This document shows, in pieces, positions 1 through 8,146 of a DNA stretch of 64,000 bases; position 1 is the first letter of the stretch, and each line of letters starts with the position of its first letter. The DNA is taken from positions 2,705,712 to 2,769,711 of the forward strand of contig NZ_CP036268.1 in assembly GCF_007744515.1 (NCBI RefSeq), in the 5' to 3' direction. The position numbers and the translations under genes were made by a program. The notes under the pieces were generated by a model that worked only from the letters and a program-made list of their open reading frames with translations, had not been told where the DNA came from and did no database searches. Source of the DNA: Stratiformator vulcanicus (lineage in GTDB: Bacteria > Planctomycetota > Planctomycetia > Planctomycetales > Planctomycetaceae).

Positions 1-888
1 GTCGGCAGCCTTCCGGCGGGAGATGCCTCTCGTAAGGCAATTGTGCTGTCGATCCCTTTCGCGGCAAACATTGGGGGGCTGGGAACACCGATCGGATCGC
101 CCCCCAACGCGATCGGCATGAAATACATGCGCGATGCCGGTGTCGCACCAAGCTTTCTCGAGTGGATGGCGATCGGTGTGCCGGGCGTCATCGTGTTGCT
201 CGGATTCGCGTGGCTACTGCTGCTGATCTTTTATCGCGGCTCGAAGGAACTCGAACCGGCGAGGAACCGCAGCGACGATTATTTTGAAATGACACCTGGT
301 GCCTGGGTGGTGTTGGCCGGGTCGGTCGTCACTGCGCTCGGGTGGATGACTGGAGGACTGACGGGGGTCGCTTCCGGAACCGTCGGACTCGTTCCACTAT
401 TGCTGTTCTTCGGGACGAGGACGATTTCGTCCAAGCTGTTTCGAACGCTACCGTGGGACGTTCTCTTCTTAATGGGCGGCGGTCTGTGCCTTGGTGAGTG
501 CGTCGCCGCCAGCGGCCTGGCCGATTGGATCGTGACTCGACTCCCGATCGGCGGCGCAACTCCTTACGTCATTATGGTCGTCTTCGGCACCGTCGCGGTG
601 GTGATGTCTTGCATCATGAGTAATACAGCGACGGCGAACTTGATCATGCCGATCGCGCTGGGGTTGGAGCAGGTCGACGCACTCGATCCGATTCTCGTGG
701 GAATCGCGTTCTCCTGTTCGCTCGCGATGGCGCTGCCGATTTCAACTCCGCCGAACGCGATGGCCTTCAGCTCGGGCGAATTGTCGGTGAAAGACCTGCT
801 CATCCCCGGCACGATCGTCACGTTCGTGGGTATCGCGACGGCTTATACCGCGGGGTATTGGTGGTGGGGCATCATGGGCATCCGCTGA
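1..888 (+). CDS. SLC13/DASS-family anion symporter, C-terminal part (5' truncated)
   Basis: This reading frame is open from base 1, so the gene begins upstream of the window and the GTG at 43 is internal. About 295 residues are present. The visible part holds two related loops typical of divalent anion:sodium symporters. One near the start reads NIGGLGTPIGSPPNAI and the second, near residue 245, reads ISTPPNAMAFSSGEL. In SLC13/CitT-type carriers these paired loops form the sodium and carboxylate or sulfate binding sites. Between them are several hydrophobic segments compatible with the C-terminal half of an inner-membrane transporter. The substrate (dicarboxylate, citrate, sulfate or phosphate) cannot be told from this part. 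It ends about 110 bases before the next gene on the same strand, and I see no strong terminator between them. Confidence 0.88.
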   Translation, partial: VGSLPAGDASRKAIVLSIPFAANIGGLGTPIGSPPNAIGMKYMRDAGVAPSFLEWMAIGVPGVIVLLGFAWLLLLIFYRGSKELEPARNRSDDYFEMTPGAWVVLAGSVVTALGWMTGGLTGVASGTVGLVPLLLFFGTRTISSKLFRTLPWDVLFLMGGGLCLGECVAASGLADWIVTRLPIGGATPYVIMVVFGTVAVVMSCIMSNTATANLIMPIALGLEQVDALDPILVGIAFSCSLAMALPISTPPNAMAFSSGELSVKDLLIPGTIVTFVGIATAYTAGYWWWGIMGIR

Positions 889-995
889 CGGAAGCCTCAA
901 TTGCATCGAGTTCTTGATGGCGAATTTGATGAACGTCGTGTTAAGCTGATCGGGCGCAATCAATCGTCGCAGATATCGAACCGACGGAGACCACC

Positions 996-1367
996 ATGGA
1001 CGTTCATCGTCAGCAGTGCCAGCAGTGTGGTAGTCGGAGTCTTCAGAATCTGATCGTTCGAGAGCCGACGAAACCACAACGGGTCTTCGTCCGTTGTGCC
1101 GACTGCGGTGCGTTCGTCGCCCGCTACACGCTCTCCAACTACTACCACCACGGAAAGGGAATCGAGTCGTATCTGCGATCGCAAAACGTCGCCGAAGACA
1201 GCGGTCGTGAATGGCTCGACCGATTTCGGCATACCGAAGAATCGGCCGTCTCCGGTTTTGAGCAGGTCGTGGAAGAGCTCGGCCGGGTCGGAAAAGACAG
1301 TTTCGCCAAGCCAGCCGAAGAAACCGATGCGATCGACGTGACGAACGATCCGGAAACGGTGGGATAA
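996..1367 (+). CDS. Small zinc-ribbon protein of unknown function
   Basis: This 123-residue protein starts at an ATG preceded by GGAG about 8 bases upstream. The N-terminal half has two CxxC pairs (CQQCG near residue 8 and CADCG near residue 36), which fits a zinc ribbon. An aromatic and His-rich stretch, NYYHHGKGIESYL, follows. The C-terminal 60 residues are acidic and probably flexible. There is no signal peptide or membrane segment, so it should be cytosolic. I recognise the general style of lineage-restricted planctomycete zinc-ribbon proteins but no assigned function. It could bind nucleic acid or act as a structural adaptor. Confidence 0.75.
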   Translation: MDVHRQQCQQCGSRSLQNLIVREPTKPQRVFVRCADCGAFVARYTLSNYYHHGKGIESYLRSQNVAEDSGREWLDRFRHTEESAVSGFEQVVEELGRVGKDSFAKPAEETDAIDVTNDPETVG

Positions 1368-1573
1368 TGCTTCGGGTCTGAGAGTACGCTGATGGGAAGA
1401 TCGAGGACGCTTCGCCTCATCTGTTGTCAGCACTGCTGCCGGTCGGACTCTCGATCGGAGTGGCGTCGGTCAAACGGAATTTGTTCGAATTCTCACGGCG
1501 AAAGGCTTTGACCGTTCCTAAAATTGGGTAGACTTCGGTTCCCCCCAATGCGGCATCTCAAGCTCTTATTGCG

Positions 1574-2107
1574 ATGGACCCAATCCCGCTCACGCCGATT
1601 CTTAACCGTTTCGTCAAAGACATCTCTGCCAAGGCCGAGTTTTCCGGTGCCGACGGAGATGTTGCAGAGAGAGAACGGGCGAATGTCGCGATCATGCAGA
1701 AGATGTACCGCGCCATCATTGCGGGTGACCTCGACCGGTTTCAAAAGTTTCTGACCGACGACATCGAGTACGCTTGGTATGGCCCTGCCGAACACCCGTT
1801 TACCGGAACGGTCATCGGACGCGAGGCGGTCCTGAAAAAGGTGGTGAGTAATTACTCATGGCTTGACGACCAACGTCCCCAAATCCGGATCGCGATCGTG
1901 CAGCCGACATTGGTCAGCCTGCACGCCCATGAAACAGGGAAGATTCGCAAGACGGGTCGGCCTTACGAAGTCGACTTCGTCCAGTTGTTTCGATTTCGCG
2001 GTGACCGCATCTGCCAATTCGAGTCATACTGCGAAAGTACCGCGTTGATGACGGCACTACTCGAAGCAGGTGCTGGCAGCGGTATTGCCACGGGTCAAGA
2101 AAGATAG
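1574..2107 (+). CDS. SnoaL-like / NTF2-fold protein
   Basis: This 177-residue protein has the layout of the SnoaL-like (NTF2) superfamily. A helix reads NVAIMQKMYRAIIAGDLDRF, followed by LTDDIEYAWYGPAEHPFTGTVIGREAV, and then strands ending in YEVDFVQLFRFRGDRICQFESYCES. In this family the cone-shaped fold binds small hydrophobic ligands or performs isomerase or cyclase reactions. Many members are uncharacterised. The ATG at 1574 adds about 35 N-terminal residues before the domain, and a start nearer the domain is possible. No export signal is visible. The last bases almost touch the convergent gene that ends at 2115. The specific substrate cannot be inferred. Confidence 0.75.
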   Translation: MDPIPLTPILNRFVKDISAKAEFSGADGDVAERERANVAIMQKMYRAIIAGDLDRFQKFLTDDIEYAWYGPAEHPFTGTVIGREAVLKKVVSNYSWLDDQRPQIRIAIVQPTLVSLHAHETGKIRKTGRPYEVDFVQLFRFRGDRICQFESYCESTALMTALLEAGAGSGIATGQER

Positions 2108-2114
2108 CTTCGCG

Positions 2115-2402
2115 TCAGCAGACTTCGCCGTTCTCATCAACGTAGCAACTGTCGGACTGATGTTTTCGATTCCAGTCCGCCATCAATGCCGCGAGGTGGT
2201 CGAGTCGAGATCGAATCTGCTGAGGCGTTGAGAACGTCTCCCCTTCGTCGAGCAGTATCGGCAACCGCTCGATTTCGCGTAGTCCCTCCGGCAGCGTATC
2301 GCGCCCTGCGATTCGCACTTCAAACCGCAGGGCCAACTCGCGGAGTTCTTCCTCGATTCGATCAGCTGGATCAGAATTTTTCTCTCGATAGAGCAGAGTC
2401 AA
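2115..2402 (-). CDS. Small thioredoxin-fold-like protein without a CxxC motif
   Basis: This 95-residue frame opens with TTG; an in-frame stop five codons upstream limits the start to about here. The order of elements resembles a glutaredoxin-like fold: an initial strand MTLLYRE, a helix of about 18 residues, a strand RFEVRIAG, then LPILLDEG with the leucine-proline placed like the cis-proline of thioredoxin folds, and a final helix. The usual CxxC after the first strand is replaced by NSDP. Cysteines occur only in the C-terminal tail (SCYVDENGEVC). Fold assignment is inference from the pattern. It could be a non-redox glutaredoxin-like protein or something unrelated. It is convergent with the SnoaL-like gene and lies just downstream of the YHYH gene. 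Confidence 0.55.
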   Translation of the reverse strand: MTLLYREKNSDPADRIEEELRELALRFEVRIAGRDTLPEGLREIERLPILLDEGETFSTPQQIRSRLDHLAALMADWNRKHQSDSCYVDENGEVC

Positions 2403-2444
2403 TTCGAGGCCTCGTCAGTCAGACCAAAATGCGATCGCTTCAAG

Positions 2445-3488
2445 CTACTGTTGACCTCCCGCTCCGCCGAAGCCGCCGAAGCCGCCACCACCACGGGGCG
2501 GCGGGCCGCCGAATGGAGGAGGCCGACGGCCGGGCGGTCCGGGGCCCCGTCCGCCACCCGGTCCGCCACCGGGCGGACCTTTGCGAAAGCTCTGGTCAGC
2601 TTCACCACGCCAATAGCGAGGGATAAACGGAAACTCCGTCGTCACGTAATAGTGAAAGATACCGTCGGGGAAGTCCGGGGTTGGACTGAACCGACCGTTG
2701 GCCTCGTCGAGGTCGCCGGCCTCCTGATCGTATTCCCAATCTTCAACGAACGTCCCGTCGTAGCGGCCTCTCGGGCCCGAGGGCCTCACTCCCCGCTTGA
2801 GAACGTAGCTCGACTTCATTTCGCGAAACCCGCCTTCGAGGTCGTTTGAGTCCTTCAGGCCGAAGTTGTTGTAGATCGGGAAGCCGTCGGCCGCCCAGCC
2901 GATCTGCACCATCTTCGCCTTATCAGGAGAGGAATTGATGAGCTTTTCGACGTAGGCTTTCGGCAGGCCGTGATAGTGATAAACCCCACCCGGCTGGACA
3001 TGCGCATTGCTCTGATCGGTACCGAGATTAATACCGGGGCCCAGCGGTTCGTACGACCAACCCGATCGTCGATCACGACGCCAAAACTCAGCGGCAAACG
3101 GATCGAAAGGCACACCATTCAGTGCCACTCCAAACGATGCTCCACGGGAAGAGGTCAAACGCCGAGTATTCCGCGGCTTCAGCGGCACATCGAAGCGATG
3201 ATTCTGAGCGGAAATACGGTTCGGATTGCCGCGATTGGGAAATTGCCCCGTGGCGTGATCAGGCAGTCCGTTGGAAACGATGACGCGTTTGTTACCCGAT
3301 TCCTTGATCGATACGTGCGGCTTCGGCAGAGCGGTTTGAGAGCCGAAGCCCCCGCCGAGACCTCCGATGCCCCCGAATCCGCCGAAGCCACCCTGCGGCG
3401 GTTGACCGAACGCGGGACACGCCATCGTGCAAGCCAGTGCGAAGGCTGCCACAGAGAACCTTCGGATCGTCGCAATATTCAATCGCAT
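2445..3488 (-). CDS. Exported YHYH-domain protein
   Basis: The 347-residue protein has a clear signal peptide (charged start, hydrophobic core near residues 10-24, then CPAFG). Its central domain carries the motif GVYHYHGLPKAYV that names the YHYH family, together with PFDPFAAEFWRRDR and IGWAADGFPIYNN. About 25 Gly/Phe-rich residues follow the signal peptide, and the C-terminus is a Pro/Gly-rich tail with repeats such as GGFGGFGG. The family occurs in exported proteins of planctomycetes and other bacteria, and its biochemical role is not established. The paired Tyr/His residues suggest metal binding, which is inference. The low-complexity ends suggest an extended envelope location. Confidence 0.82.
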   Translation of the reverse strand: MRLNIATIRRFSVAAFALACTMACPAFGQPPQGGFGGFGGIGGLGGGFGSQTALPKPHVSIKESGNKRVIVSNGLPDHATGQFPNRGNPNRISAQNHRFDVPLKPRNTRRLTSSRGASFGVALNGVPFDPFAAEFWRRDRRSGWSYEPLGPGINLGTDQSNAHVQPGGVYHYHGLPKAYVEKLINSSPDKAKMVQIGWAADGFPIYNNFGLKDSNDLEGGFREMKSSYVLKRGVRPSGPRGRYDGTFVEDWEYDQEAGDLDEANGRFSPTPDFPDGIFHYYVTTEFPFIPRYWRGEADQSFRKGPPGGGPGGGRGPGPPGRRPPPFGGPPPRGGGGFGGFGGAGGQQ

Positions 3489-3856
3489 CCGCGCCCCTTT
3501 AAAGAGATCAAACTCATGAAGAGCAAACGCGATTCGCTACAAAAGTTCAACATTGAATTTGGTTCCAGCGCACCGATCGCGCTCCGATGCGTTGAAGATT
3601 CAGAGCAATAAGGCGATTTATTGTTTTAGATAGCCCGACGCGCCAGCGAGGCCGTCACCGTCAGGGGTCTCAATTTTGTGATGCGGCCATTCAAATTGGT
3701 TGTATCCGCTGAACCGCAGGTCGATCAAAGAAACCGCAGGTCGATCAAAGAAGTGGTACAAATCGGGTTCGAGCTATCGCGAACGCGTCGGACCCAAATA
3801 CTGACACGTTCCTTATCTGGCCGTCCCGAACATCTATCGTTCTGCAGAGGTTTATC
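3489..3856. other. Intergenic region between divergent YHYH and Tim44/TerB genes
   Basis: About 370 bases separate two divergent genes, so promoters for both should lie here. I see no convincing protein-coding frame. It holds a perfect 20-base tandem duplication (listed separately) and an AGAGG Shine-Dalgarno sequence about 7 bases before the ATG at 3857. I could not identify -35/-10 boxes with confidence. Confidence 0.5.
3712..3751. repeat. Perfect 20-bp tandem duplication
   Basis: The 20-base unit AACCGCAGGTCGATCAAAGA occurs twice with no gap (3712-3731 and 3732-3751). It lies 105-145 bases upstream of the Tim44/TerB gene, within the presumed promoter or leader region. It could be a duplicated operator or simply a replication-slippage product. 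No third copy was noticed in the window. Confidence 0.9.
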
Positions 3857-5929
3857 ATGAGACGCGCCCTCGCGAAGCTCTTCGCCATTCTCTGCAGCCT
3901 CGGGTTCGCCGCAGAAGCATTCGCGAGGGCCGGAGGTGGGGGCAGCTTTGGCGGTGGAGGCGGGGGCGGCGGCTTTAGCGGAGGAGGGGGAAGTGGCGGT
4001 GGAGGCGGGGGTGGTGAACTGATCGCCGGGCTGATCTGGCTTTGCATTCATTACCCGGTCATCGGGTACCCGCTCGTCCTGATCATTATCGCAATCTTTA
4101 TCGGAGTGCCCGTCTTTGGTGAGCGGGCGAAGACCCTTCGGCAGTTCCGCTCTGGACGACGTTTACAGGAAAACCGCTTGCGGGAGCGCGCCCTGACCGA
4201 CATCAAATCTCGCGACCCTGAGTTCGACTGGAACGAACTCGCCGGGCGCCTTGATTCCGCTTTCTGCAAGATTCAGGACGCCTGGTCACGACAGGATCTC
4301 GCGCCGGTAAGGGCTTTCATCAGCGATGGAATTGCCGAGCGGTTCCAACTTCAAATCGACATGCAAAAAGCGGACGGCGAGCGGAATGAAATGTCGAACG
4401 TGTCAGTGTATTCGACAGAGATCGCAGCCGCCTTTTGCGACGAGCAGTTTGACACGCTGCATGTTCGGATTGAAGCATCGGCCGTGGACCAAACCCTCTC
4501 CATTTCTTCGGGCCGCCGAATCCGCGGATCGTCGTCGCCCGAGCGGTTTGTCGAATATTGGTCCTATCATCGTCGCCGCGGCGTGAAGTCGTTGGAACGT
4601 CCCGGGGCGATCGAAGGAAACTGTCCAAACTGCGGTAGCGGTTTGACGATCATCGACCGTGGGCGGTGTCCCGCCTGCCGATCGGTTGTGAATTCGGGAG
4701 AACATGACTGGGTGCTGGCGGAAATCACGCAGGAAAGTGAGTGGATCGTTCCGCCGCCCACACCGGCTTACGAGGGCCTCGAGGAGATTCACCGTCGCGA
4801 TCCCGGTTTCTGTTTGCAGCACGTCGAAGATCGCGCCTCAGTCATGTTCTGGCGGCTGCGATCGGCGGAGTACTTCGGAGACTTCGACTACATTCGTCCC
4901 GTGGTCGATACGGATTTCGCTGACAAGCTTGAGCGGACCTACCGGGCGCAGCCATCTCGTTGGAGTAATCCGGCTGTCGGAGCCGTTGAAGTAATCGCTG
5001 TAACGTCTGGAGAAAATGAGTCGAAAGAACGCGGACGGACCGATCAAATTCGTGTCATGATTCGCTGGTCGGGTCAACGTTTTGCCGTCAAGGACGGGCA
5101 GAATGCGGAGTTGCTTCGATCGCAGGTGATTCGAACGGAAGTCTTCGTTCTTGAGCGGTCGGTCGGCGTCGCCTCGTCCGAGTGGCAGGTTTTTTCTTCC
5201 GCCGATTGTTCCGATTGCGGCGCTCCGCTGGAACTCGGCCACGCCGCACAATGCGGATTCTGCGGTGCGGTGCTTAACGATGGGCAACACGGCTGGATTT
5301 TGGCCGGGATCGAGCCTTACACCGCCACCGATTCTTTTCGACAGGTCAGGCAGCTTCAAAAATCAGCCGACAGTCTGGCACTACCGATCGTCGACCCAGC
5401 GGCGATGTTCTCCTTGGCGACGCAAATCGTGATGGCGGACGACGAATTGTCTTCAACCGAACGAAAAGCACTGGTCGCACTGGGGAAAAAGCACGGGCTT
5501 TCTCGGGAGAAAATGCAGGCTCTGTCGAATGAGGCCGTCCGAGCAAAGCAAGATGGCGAACAAAGTCATTTCAACCGCCACACCGATCGACAGGAGGGGA
5601 GGGCGATCCTCGAAATACTGGTCGATCTCGCCCTGTCTGACGGCATCATCAGCCGAGGCGAATCTCGGCTGCTAGCGCATTTGGCCGAAAGCATGGGATT
5701 TTCAGCGGCAGACGCCCGCCTAATTGCCTCGCAACGCAAACAACAGTTGCGTGTCCAACTGCGTAACGAACGTCGCGCGGCCCGGCGATCCAGAAGAAAA
5801 GACCGTGGGTCCCGTAATGATACTCCGCATCGTGGGCACGGTCCGGCGGCACCGGACGAAGCCTCTTCGCATTCTGAGGCTGGACGCGAGGCCGACGGAA
5901 GTCAAAATGAAAGTGTACTGAGTCGTTAG
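3857..5929 (+). CDS. Exported or membrane-anchored protein with duplicated Tim44-like/zinc-ribbon modules and a TerB domain
   Basis: The 690-residue protein starts with a signal-like segment (residues 1-24), then a Gly/Ser-rich stretch (26-53) and a transmembrane helix (about 55-87). Two similar modules follow. Residues about 118-245 form a Tim44-like domain with a zinc ribbon at 256-273 (CPNCG, CPAC). Residues about 312-440 form a second one with a zinc ribbon at 451-469 (CSDCG, CGFCG). Each ribbon is followed by nearly the same motif, H-D/G-W-V/I-LA. Residues about 514-632 form a TerB-like helical domain (MADDELSSTERKAL, LSDGIISRGESRLL). An Arg-rich tail ends it. Tim44-like domains bind membranes or substrate proteins. 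TerB belongs to tellurite and envelope-stress systems with an uncertain biochemical role. It is followed 13 bases later by a TPR membrane protein, a likely operon. Confidence 0.85.
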   Translation: MRRALAKLFAILCSLGFAAEAFARAGGGGSFGGGGGGGGFSGGGGSGGGGGGGELIAGLIWLCIHYPVIGYPLVLIIIAIFIGVPVFGERAKTLRQFRSGRRLQENRLRERALTDIKSRDPEFDWNELAGRLDSAFCKIQDAWSRQDLAPVRAFISDGIAERFQLQIDMQKADGERNEMSNVSVYSTEIAAAFCDEQFDTLHVRIEASAVDQTLSISSGRRIRGSSSPERFVEYWSYHRRRGVKSLERPGAIEGNCPNCGSGLTIIDRGRCPACRSVVNSGEHDWVLAEITQESEWIVPPPTPAYEGLEEIHRRDPGFCLQHVEDRASVMFWRLRSAEYFGDFDYIRPVVDTDFADKLERTYRAQPSRWSNPAVGAVEVIAVTSGENESKERGRTDQIRVMIRWSGQRFAVKDGQNAELLRSQVIRTEVFVLERSVGVASSEWQVFSSADCSDCGAPLELGHAAQCGFCGAVLNDGQHGWILAGIEPYTATDSFRQVRQLQKSADSLALPIVDPAAMFSLATQIVMADDELSSTERKALVALGKKHGLSREKMQALSNEAVRAKQDGEQSHFNRHTDRQEGRAILEILVDLALSDGIISRGESRLLAHLAESMGFSAADARLIASQRKQQLRVQLRNERRAARRSRRKDRGSRNDTPHRGHGPAAPDEASSHSEAGREADGSQNESVLSR

Positions 5930-5942
5930 AACAGAGCCTGAT

Positions 5943-6563
5943 ATGTCGACCGCCCGCACGTCTCCCGATCTCGCAGAACCACTTGATGAAGCACCGGGGC
6001 TCCGCATTTCGGGCAAGGTCTTCGTGATCGCATTTCTTCCGGCCGTGGTCACGATCGTGATTCTGTTCTCAGCAATCGCATCGATCGGCGTGACGCCCCA
6101 GCAGCGGAATTACGCGCAAGCTAATTTAGTAAACGCACTCACGCAGCTTCGAAACGAGAGATATGATCGAGCCATCGAATTGCTCGATCGGGCGCTCGCG
6201 GCCAACCCGCGCCTCAACAGTGCCTACGGTTGGCGGGGAGAAGCCTATCTCGCTCTGGGAGAGCCGAAGCGAGCGATTCGCGACTTTTCGACGGCAATTA
6301 CGCGAGAGTCCGATGTCGCTGTCAATCTTGGCGGACGCGGTGCAGCGGGCGTGGAAGCGAAACTGTATTCGGAGGCCATCACCGACCTCCGGGGAGCTAT
6401 CGCTCGCTTGGAGAAGCGTGACCCCGAATCACTAATACTTCGTGGGCCGACCGACGCCGGGCCTGATCCTTTGCGCCGCTCGATTCCGCAGTTGGAGGCT
6501 CTGCTGGCTGTGGCGATCAACGTTTCGCAGACATCGACTCCTGAAGCGGACCAGTCGCCATGA
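5943..6563 (+). CDS. Single-pass membrane TPR protein
   Basis: This 206-residue protein has one transmembrane segment (about residues 27-49: VFVIAFLPAVVTIVILFSAIASI) followed by TPR-like repeats. The repeats include YAQANLVNALTQLRNERYDRAIELLDRAL, then LNSAYGWRGEAYLALGEPKRAIRDFSTAI, then a weaker third repeat. TPR repeats mediate protein-protein contacts. The gene begins 13 bases after the Tim44/TerB gene and its stop overlaps the next start as ATGA, so the three genes are probably co-transcribed and their products may form a membrane complex. No enzymatic motif is present. Confidence 0.8.
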   Translation: MSTARTSPDLAEPLDEAPGLRISGKVFVIAFLPAVVTIVILFSAIASIGVTPQQRNYAQANLVNALTQLRNERYDRAIELLDRALAANPRLNSAYGWRGEAYLALGEPKRAIRDFSTAITRESDVAVNLGGRGAAGVEAKLYSEAITDLRGAIARLEKRDPESLILRGPTDAGPDPLRRSIPQLEALLAVAINVSQTSTPEADQSP

Positions 6564-6799
6564 GCGTGCAATTGAGAGTCCGTCCGGTTCACTATGGTGT
6601 CGGTTACGTCGCCGCTTTCGAGGGCGACCCCGGCAGCGAGGTTCATGCCGCCTCGTTCAATGATGCCGTCGGTCAGTTGCTGACCAGAATCCCCGACTTT
6701 GCTGATCCCGATGGTGCCCCACCACGATTGAGCGAATTAGACGTGACCGTTGTTGATGATCAATTCGGCCAATTTCTGCTGCAAATCGATCAGACATGA
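6560..6799 (+). CDS. Small hypothetical protein coupled to the TPR gene
   Basis: This 79-residue frame starts inside the stop of the TPR gene (ATGA overlap at 6560-6563), which argues for genuine translational coupling. The sequence is acidic, with Asp and Phe rather evenly spread, and has no signal peptide, cysteine or membrane segment. I recognise no family. It may be a cytosolic partner of the upstream TPR or Tim44/TerB membrane proteins. Confidence 0.6.
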   Translation: MSVQLRVRPVHYGVGYVAAFEGDPGSEVHAASFNDAVGQLLTRIPDFADPDGAPPRLSELDVTVVDDQFGQFLLQIDQT

Positions 6800-7101
6800 T
6801 CATCGTTCGGCGGCAGCCGGAGAGCTGCTTTGTTGAGATATCTCCGAACGCTACTAAGTGCTGCGGTTCCCTGTTTGCATAGTCATTTTCACAACGGCCG
6901 TTGTCGATTTGACCGCTTTCTGCAAATTCCGGCACATCCTCCGCAGGCGAAGGGATCGCAATTTCCTCCGCGGTAAGACGATTTCAGTCAGTGACTTACG
7001 CTGAATCTTCGGGGCGAGAGTCGGGAAACGGCGCGCGGGGTGCTAACTCCTCGGGGACTCTCTTCCCCTTTCCCACCGCTACTCCTTCCGAGGTACTCAC
7101 G
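6800..7101. other. Intergenic region upstream of the one-haem protein
   Basis: About 300 bases without a supported gene. A frame reads through from 6991 into the downstream gene, but its first 37 codons look non-coding, so I place the start at 7102. A short inverted repeat (GGGGA/TCCCC, near 7054-7069) lies about 35 bases before that ATG. No clear promoter boxes were seen. Confidence 0.4.
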
Positions 7102-7461
7102 ATGTCTCCGCGTACGAAATCTTTCGAACCGTTTCTGCTAGCCGTTGCCGGGATCGTTCTGACCGTGATGTTCTGTCTGGGTAGCACCGCCGACGCTCGG
7201 CCCAATTACCTCAAGGCCTTCGCGGAGCAGTACCCGAAAGTCGAGCCGCAACTGAGCACGAAAAAGTGCTTTGTCTGCCACGACTCCAATAAGAAAATTC
7301 GCAACCACTACGGCCAGGCGTTCGAAGAAACCCTCGGTGCGGAGCGAGTCAAGAACGAAGAGCAATTGCAGAAAGCCTTCGTTGGTGCGGAGCCCAAAGA
7401 AAGTTCGATCGAAGGCAAGACCTTCGGCGATTTGATCGCCGAGGAGAAAGTTCCCGAGTAG
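7102..7461 (+). CDS. Exported single-haem c-type cytochrome-like protein
   Basis: The 119-residue product has a signal peptide (SFEPFLLAVAGIVLTVMFCLG then TADA) and one haem c attachment motif, CFVCH, near residue 56, followed by NHYGQAFEETLG. Haem would be attached in the periplasm by the cytochrome c maturation system. The protein is short for a cytochrome and has only one obvious distal-ligand candidate region, so it could be an electron shuttle or a haem-binding structural protein. The start at 7102 is chosen because the signal peptide begins there. A 12-bp stem-loop follows the stop. Confidence 0.78.
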   Translation: MSPRTKSFEPFLLAVAGIVLTVMFCLGSTADARPNYLKAFAEQYPKVEPQLSTKKCFVCHDSNKKIRNHYGQAFEETLGAERVKNEEQLQKAFVGAEPKESSIEGKTFGDLIAEEKVPE

Positions 7462-7488
7462 CCTGAAGCGGCTCTGAGCAAAGCAAGA

Positions 7489-7522
7489 AGAGCGAAGCGA
7501 ATGAACGTTTTCGCTTCGCTCT
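7489..7522 (+). terminator. Stem-loop after the one-haem gene
   Basis: Perfect 12-bp arms (7489-7500 and 7511-7522, AGAGCGAAGCGA and its complement) enclose a 10-base loop, starting 27 bases after the stop at 7461. No run of T follows, so intrinsic termination is only possible; it may instead stabilise the mRNA 3' end. Confidence 0.5.
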
Positions 7523-7555
7523 GGACATCGCTTGTCGGTCATGCGAGCGACGCCG

Positions 7556-7660
7556 TAATGAGAGGGCGCGGATCCCGTCGGGAACCGTATCACATCGTGT
7601 GCGGGAAGGCTTCGTCGGGAAACGATCCGTTCCCCCGGCGGGATCCGCGCCCTCTCACTA
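7556..7660. repeat. Long imperfect palindrome (possible REP/MITE-like element)
   Basis: The outer arms 7559-7577 and 7639-7657 are perfect 19-bp inverted repeats (TGAGAGGGCGCGGATCCCG and its complement). Further pairing extends outward to 7556/7660 and inward over CGGGAAC/GTTCCC with small bulges. The interior of about 60 bases holds no frame. It lies between convergent genes, the usual location of REP-like palindromes and of bidirectional terminators. A transposon remnant is also possible, but I see no target-site duplication. Confidence 0.65.
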
Positions 7661-7697
7661 GCAAGACCTATAGGTCGTTCGTCCGTTCTTCGCTGGA

Positions 7698-7994
7698 CTA
7701 AGTCTCCTCGCGGCGCGCGTGTTCCGAAATGGTTCCTTCAGGAAGTCGCAATATCCTCAATGTGATCGCCGAAACTGACGCCAACAGAGGAAACGTAATC
7801 GCGATAGCAGCTCCACCGAAGAAAGTCCGCGTCGCCCATACTCGTTGATGATGTGTTGTGAAAGGCCCCGGGCCTTCATCAATGCAATAGAGTGCCGCTG
7901 TGAACATTACGCCGACGCCAACGACGACGGCGAAATAACTAACTGCCGTGAGCAGTCGGGAAAGTAGCTCTATCTTTTCTGGAAAGCTTCTCAA
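7698..7994 (-). CDS. Small two-helix membrane protein
   Basis: This 98-residue frame begins with TTG and encodes two hydrophobic segments, around residues 14-37 (LLTAVSYFAVVVGVGVMFTAALY) and 57-79 (FFGGAAIAITFPLLASVSAITLR). A charged tail follows. No family is recognised. The real-gene call rests on the hydropathy pattern and on it filling the gap between a convergent and a co-directional neighbour. The start is uncertain. Confidence 0.5.
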   Translation of the reverse strand: MRSFPEKIELLSRLLTAVSYFAVVVGVGVMFTAALYCIDEGPGPFTTHHQRVWATRTFFGGAAIAITFPLLASVSAITLRILRLPEGTISEHARREET

Positions 7995-8146
7995 TTCTTT
8001 GCTCTGCTATTCAACTCGAAAACTCCAAAGAAGTTTGATGGCGACAAGCGGATGAAATAGTCGCTCTATTGGACTTATAACGATCAAGGTTGCAGGCGGC
8101 AGCATCTTGAGGTGACCTTCGAGATGGTGCGCACCTCACAGTCAGC

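Noticed and set aside
1494-1573. TTGACC...TAGACT as a promoter for the SnoaL-like gene
   Set aside because: Spacing of 15 bases and a poor -10 box; too weak to support.
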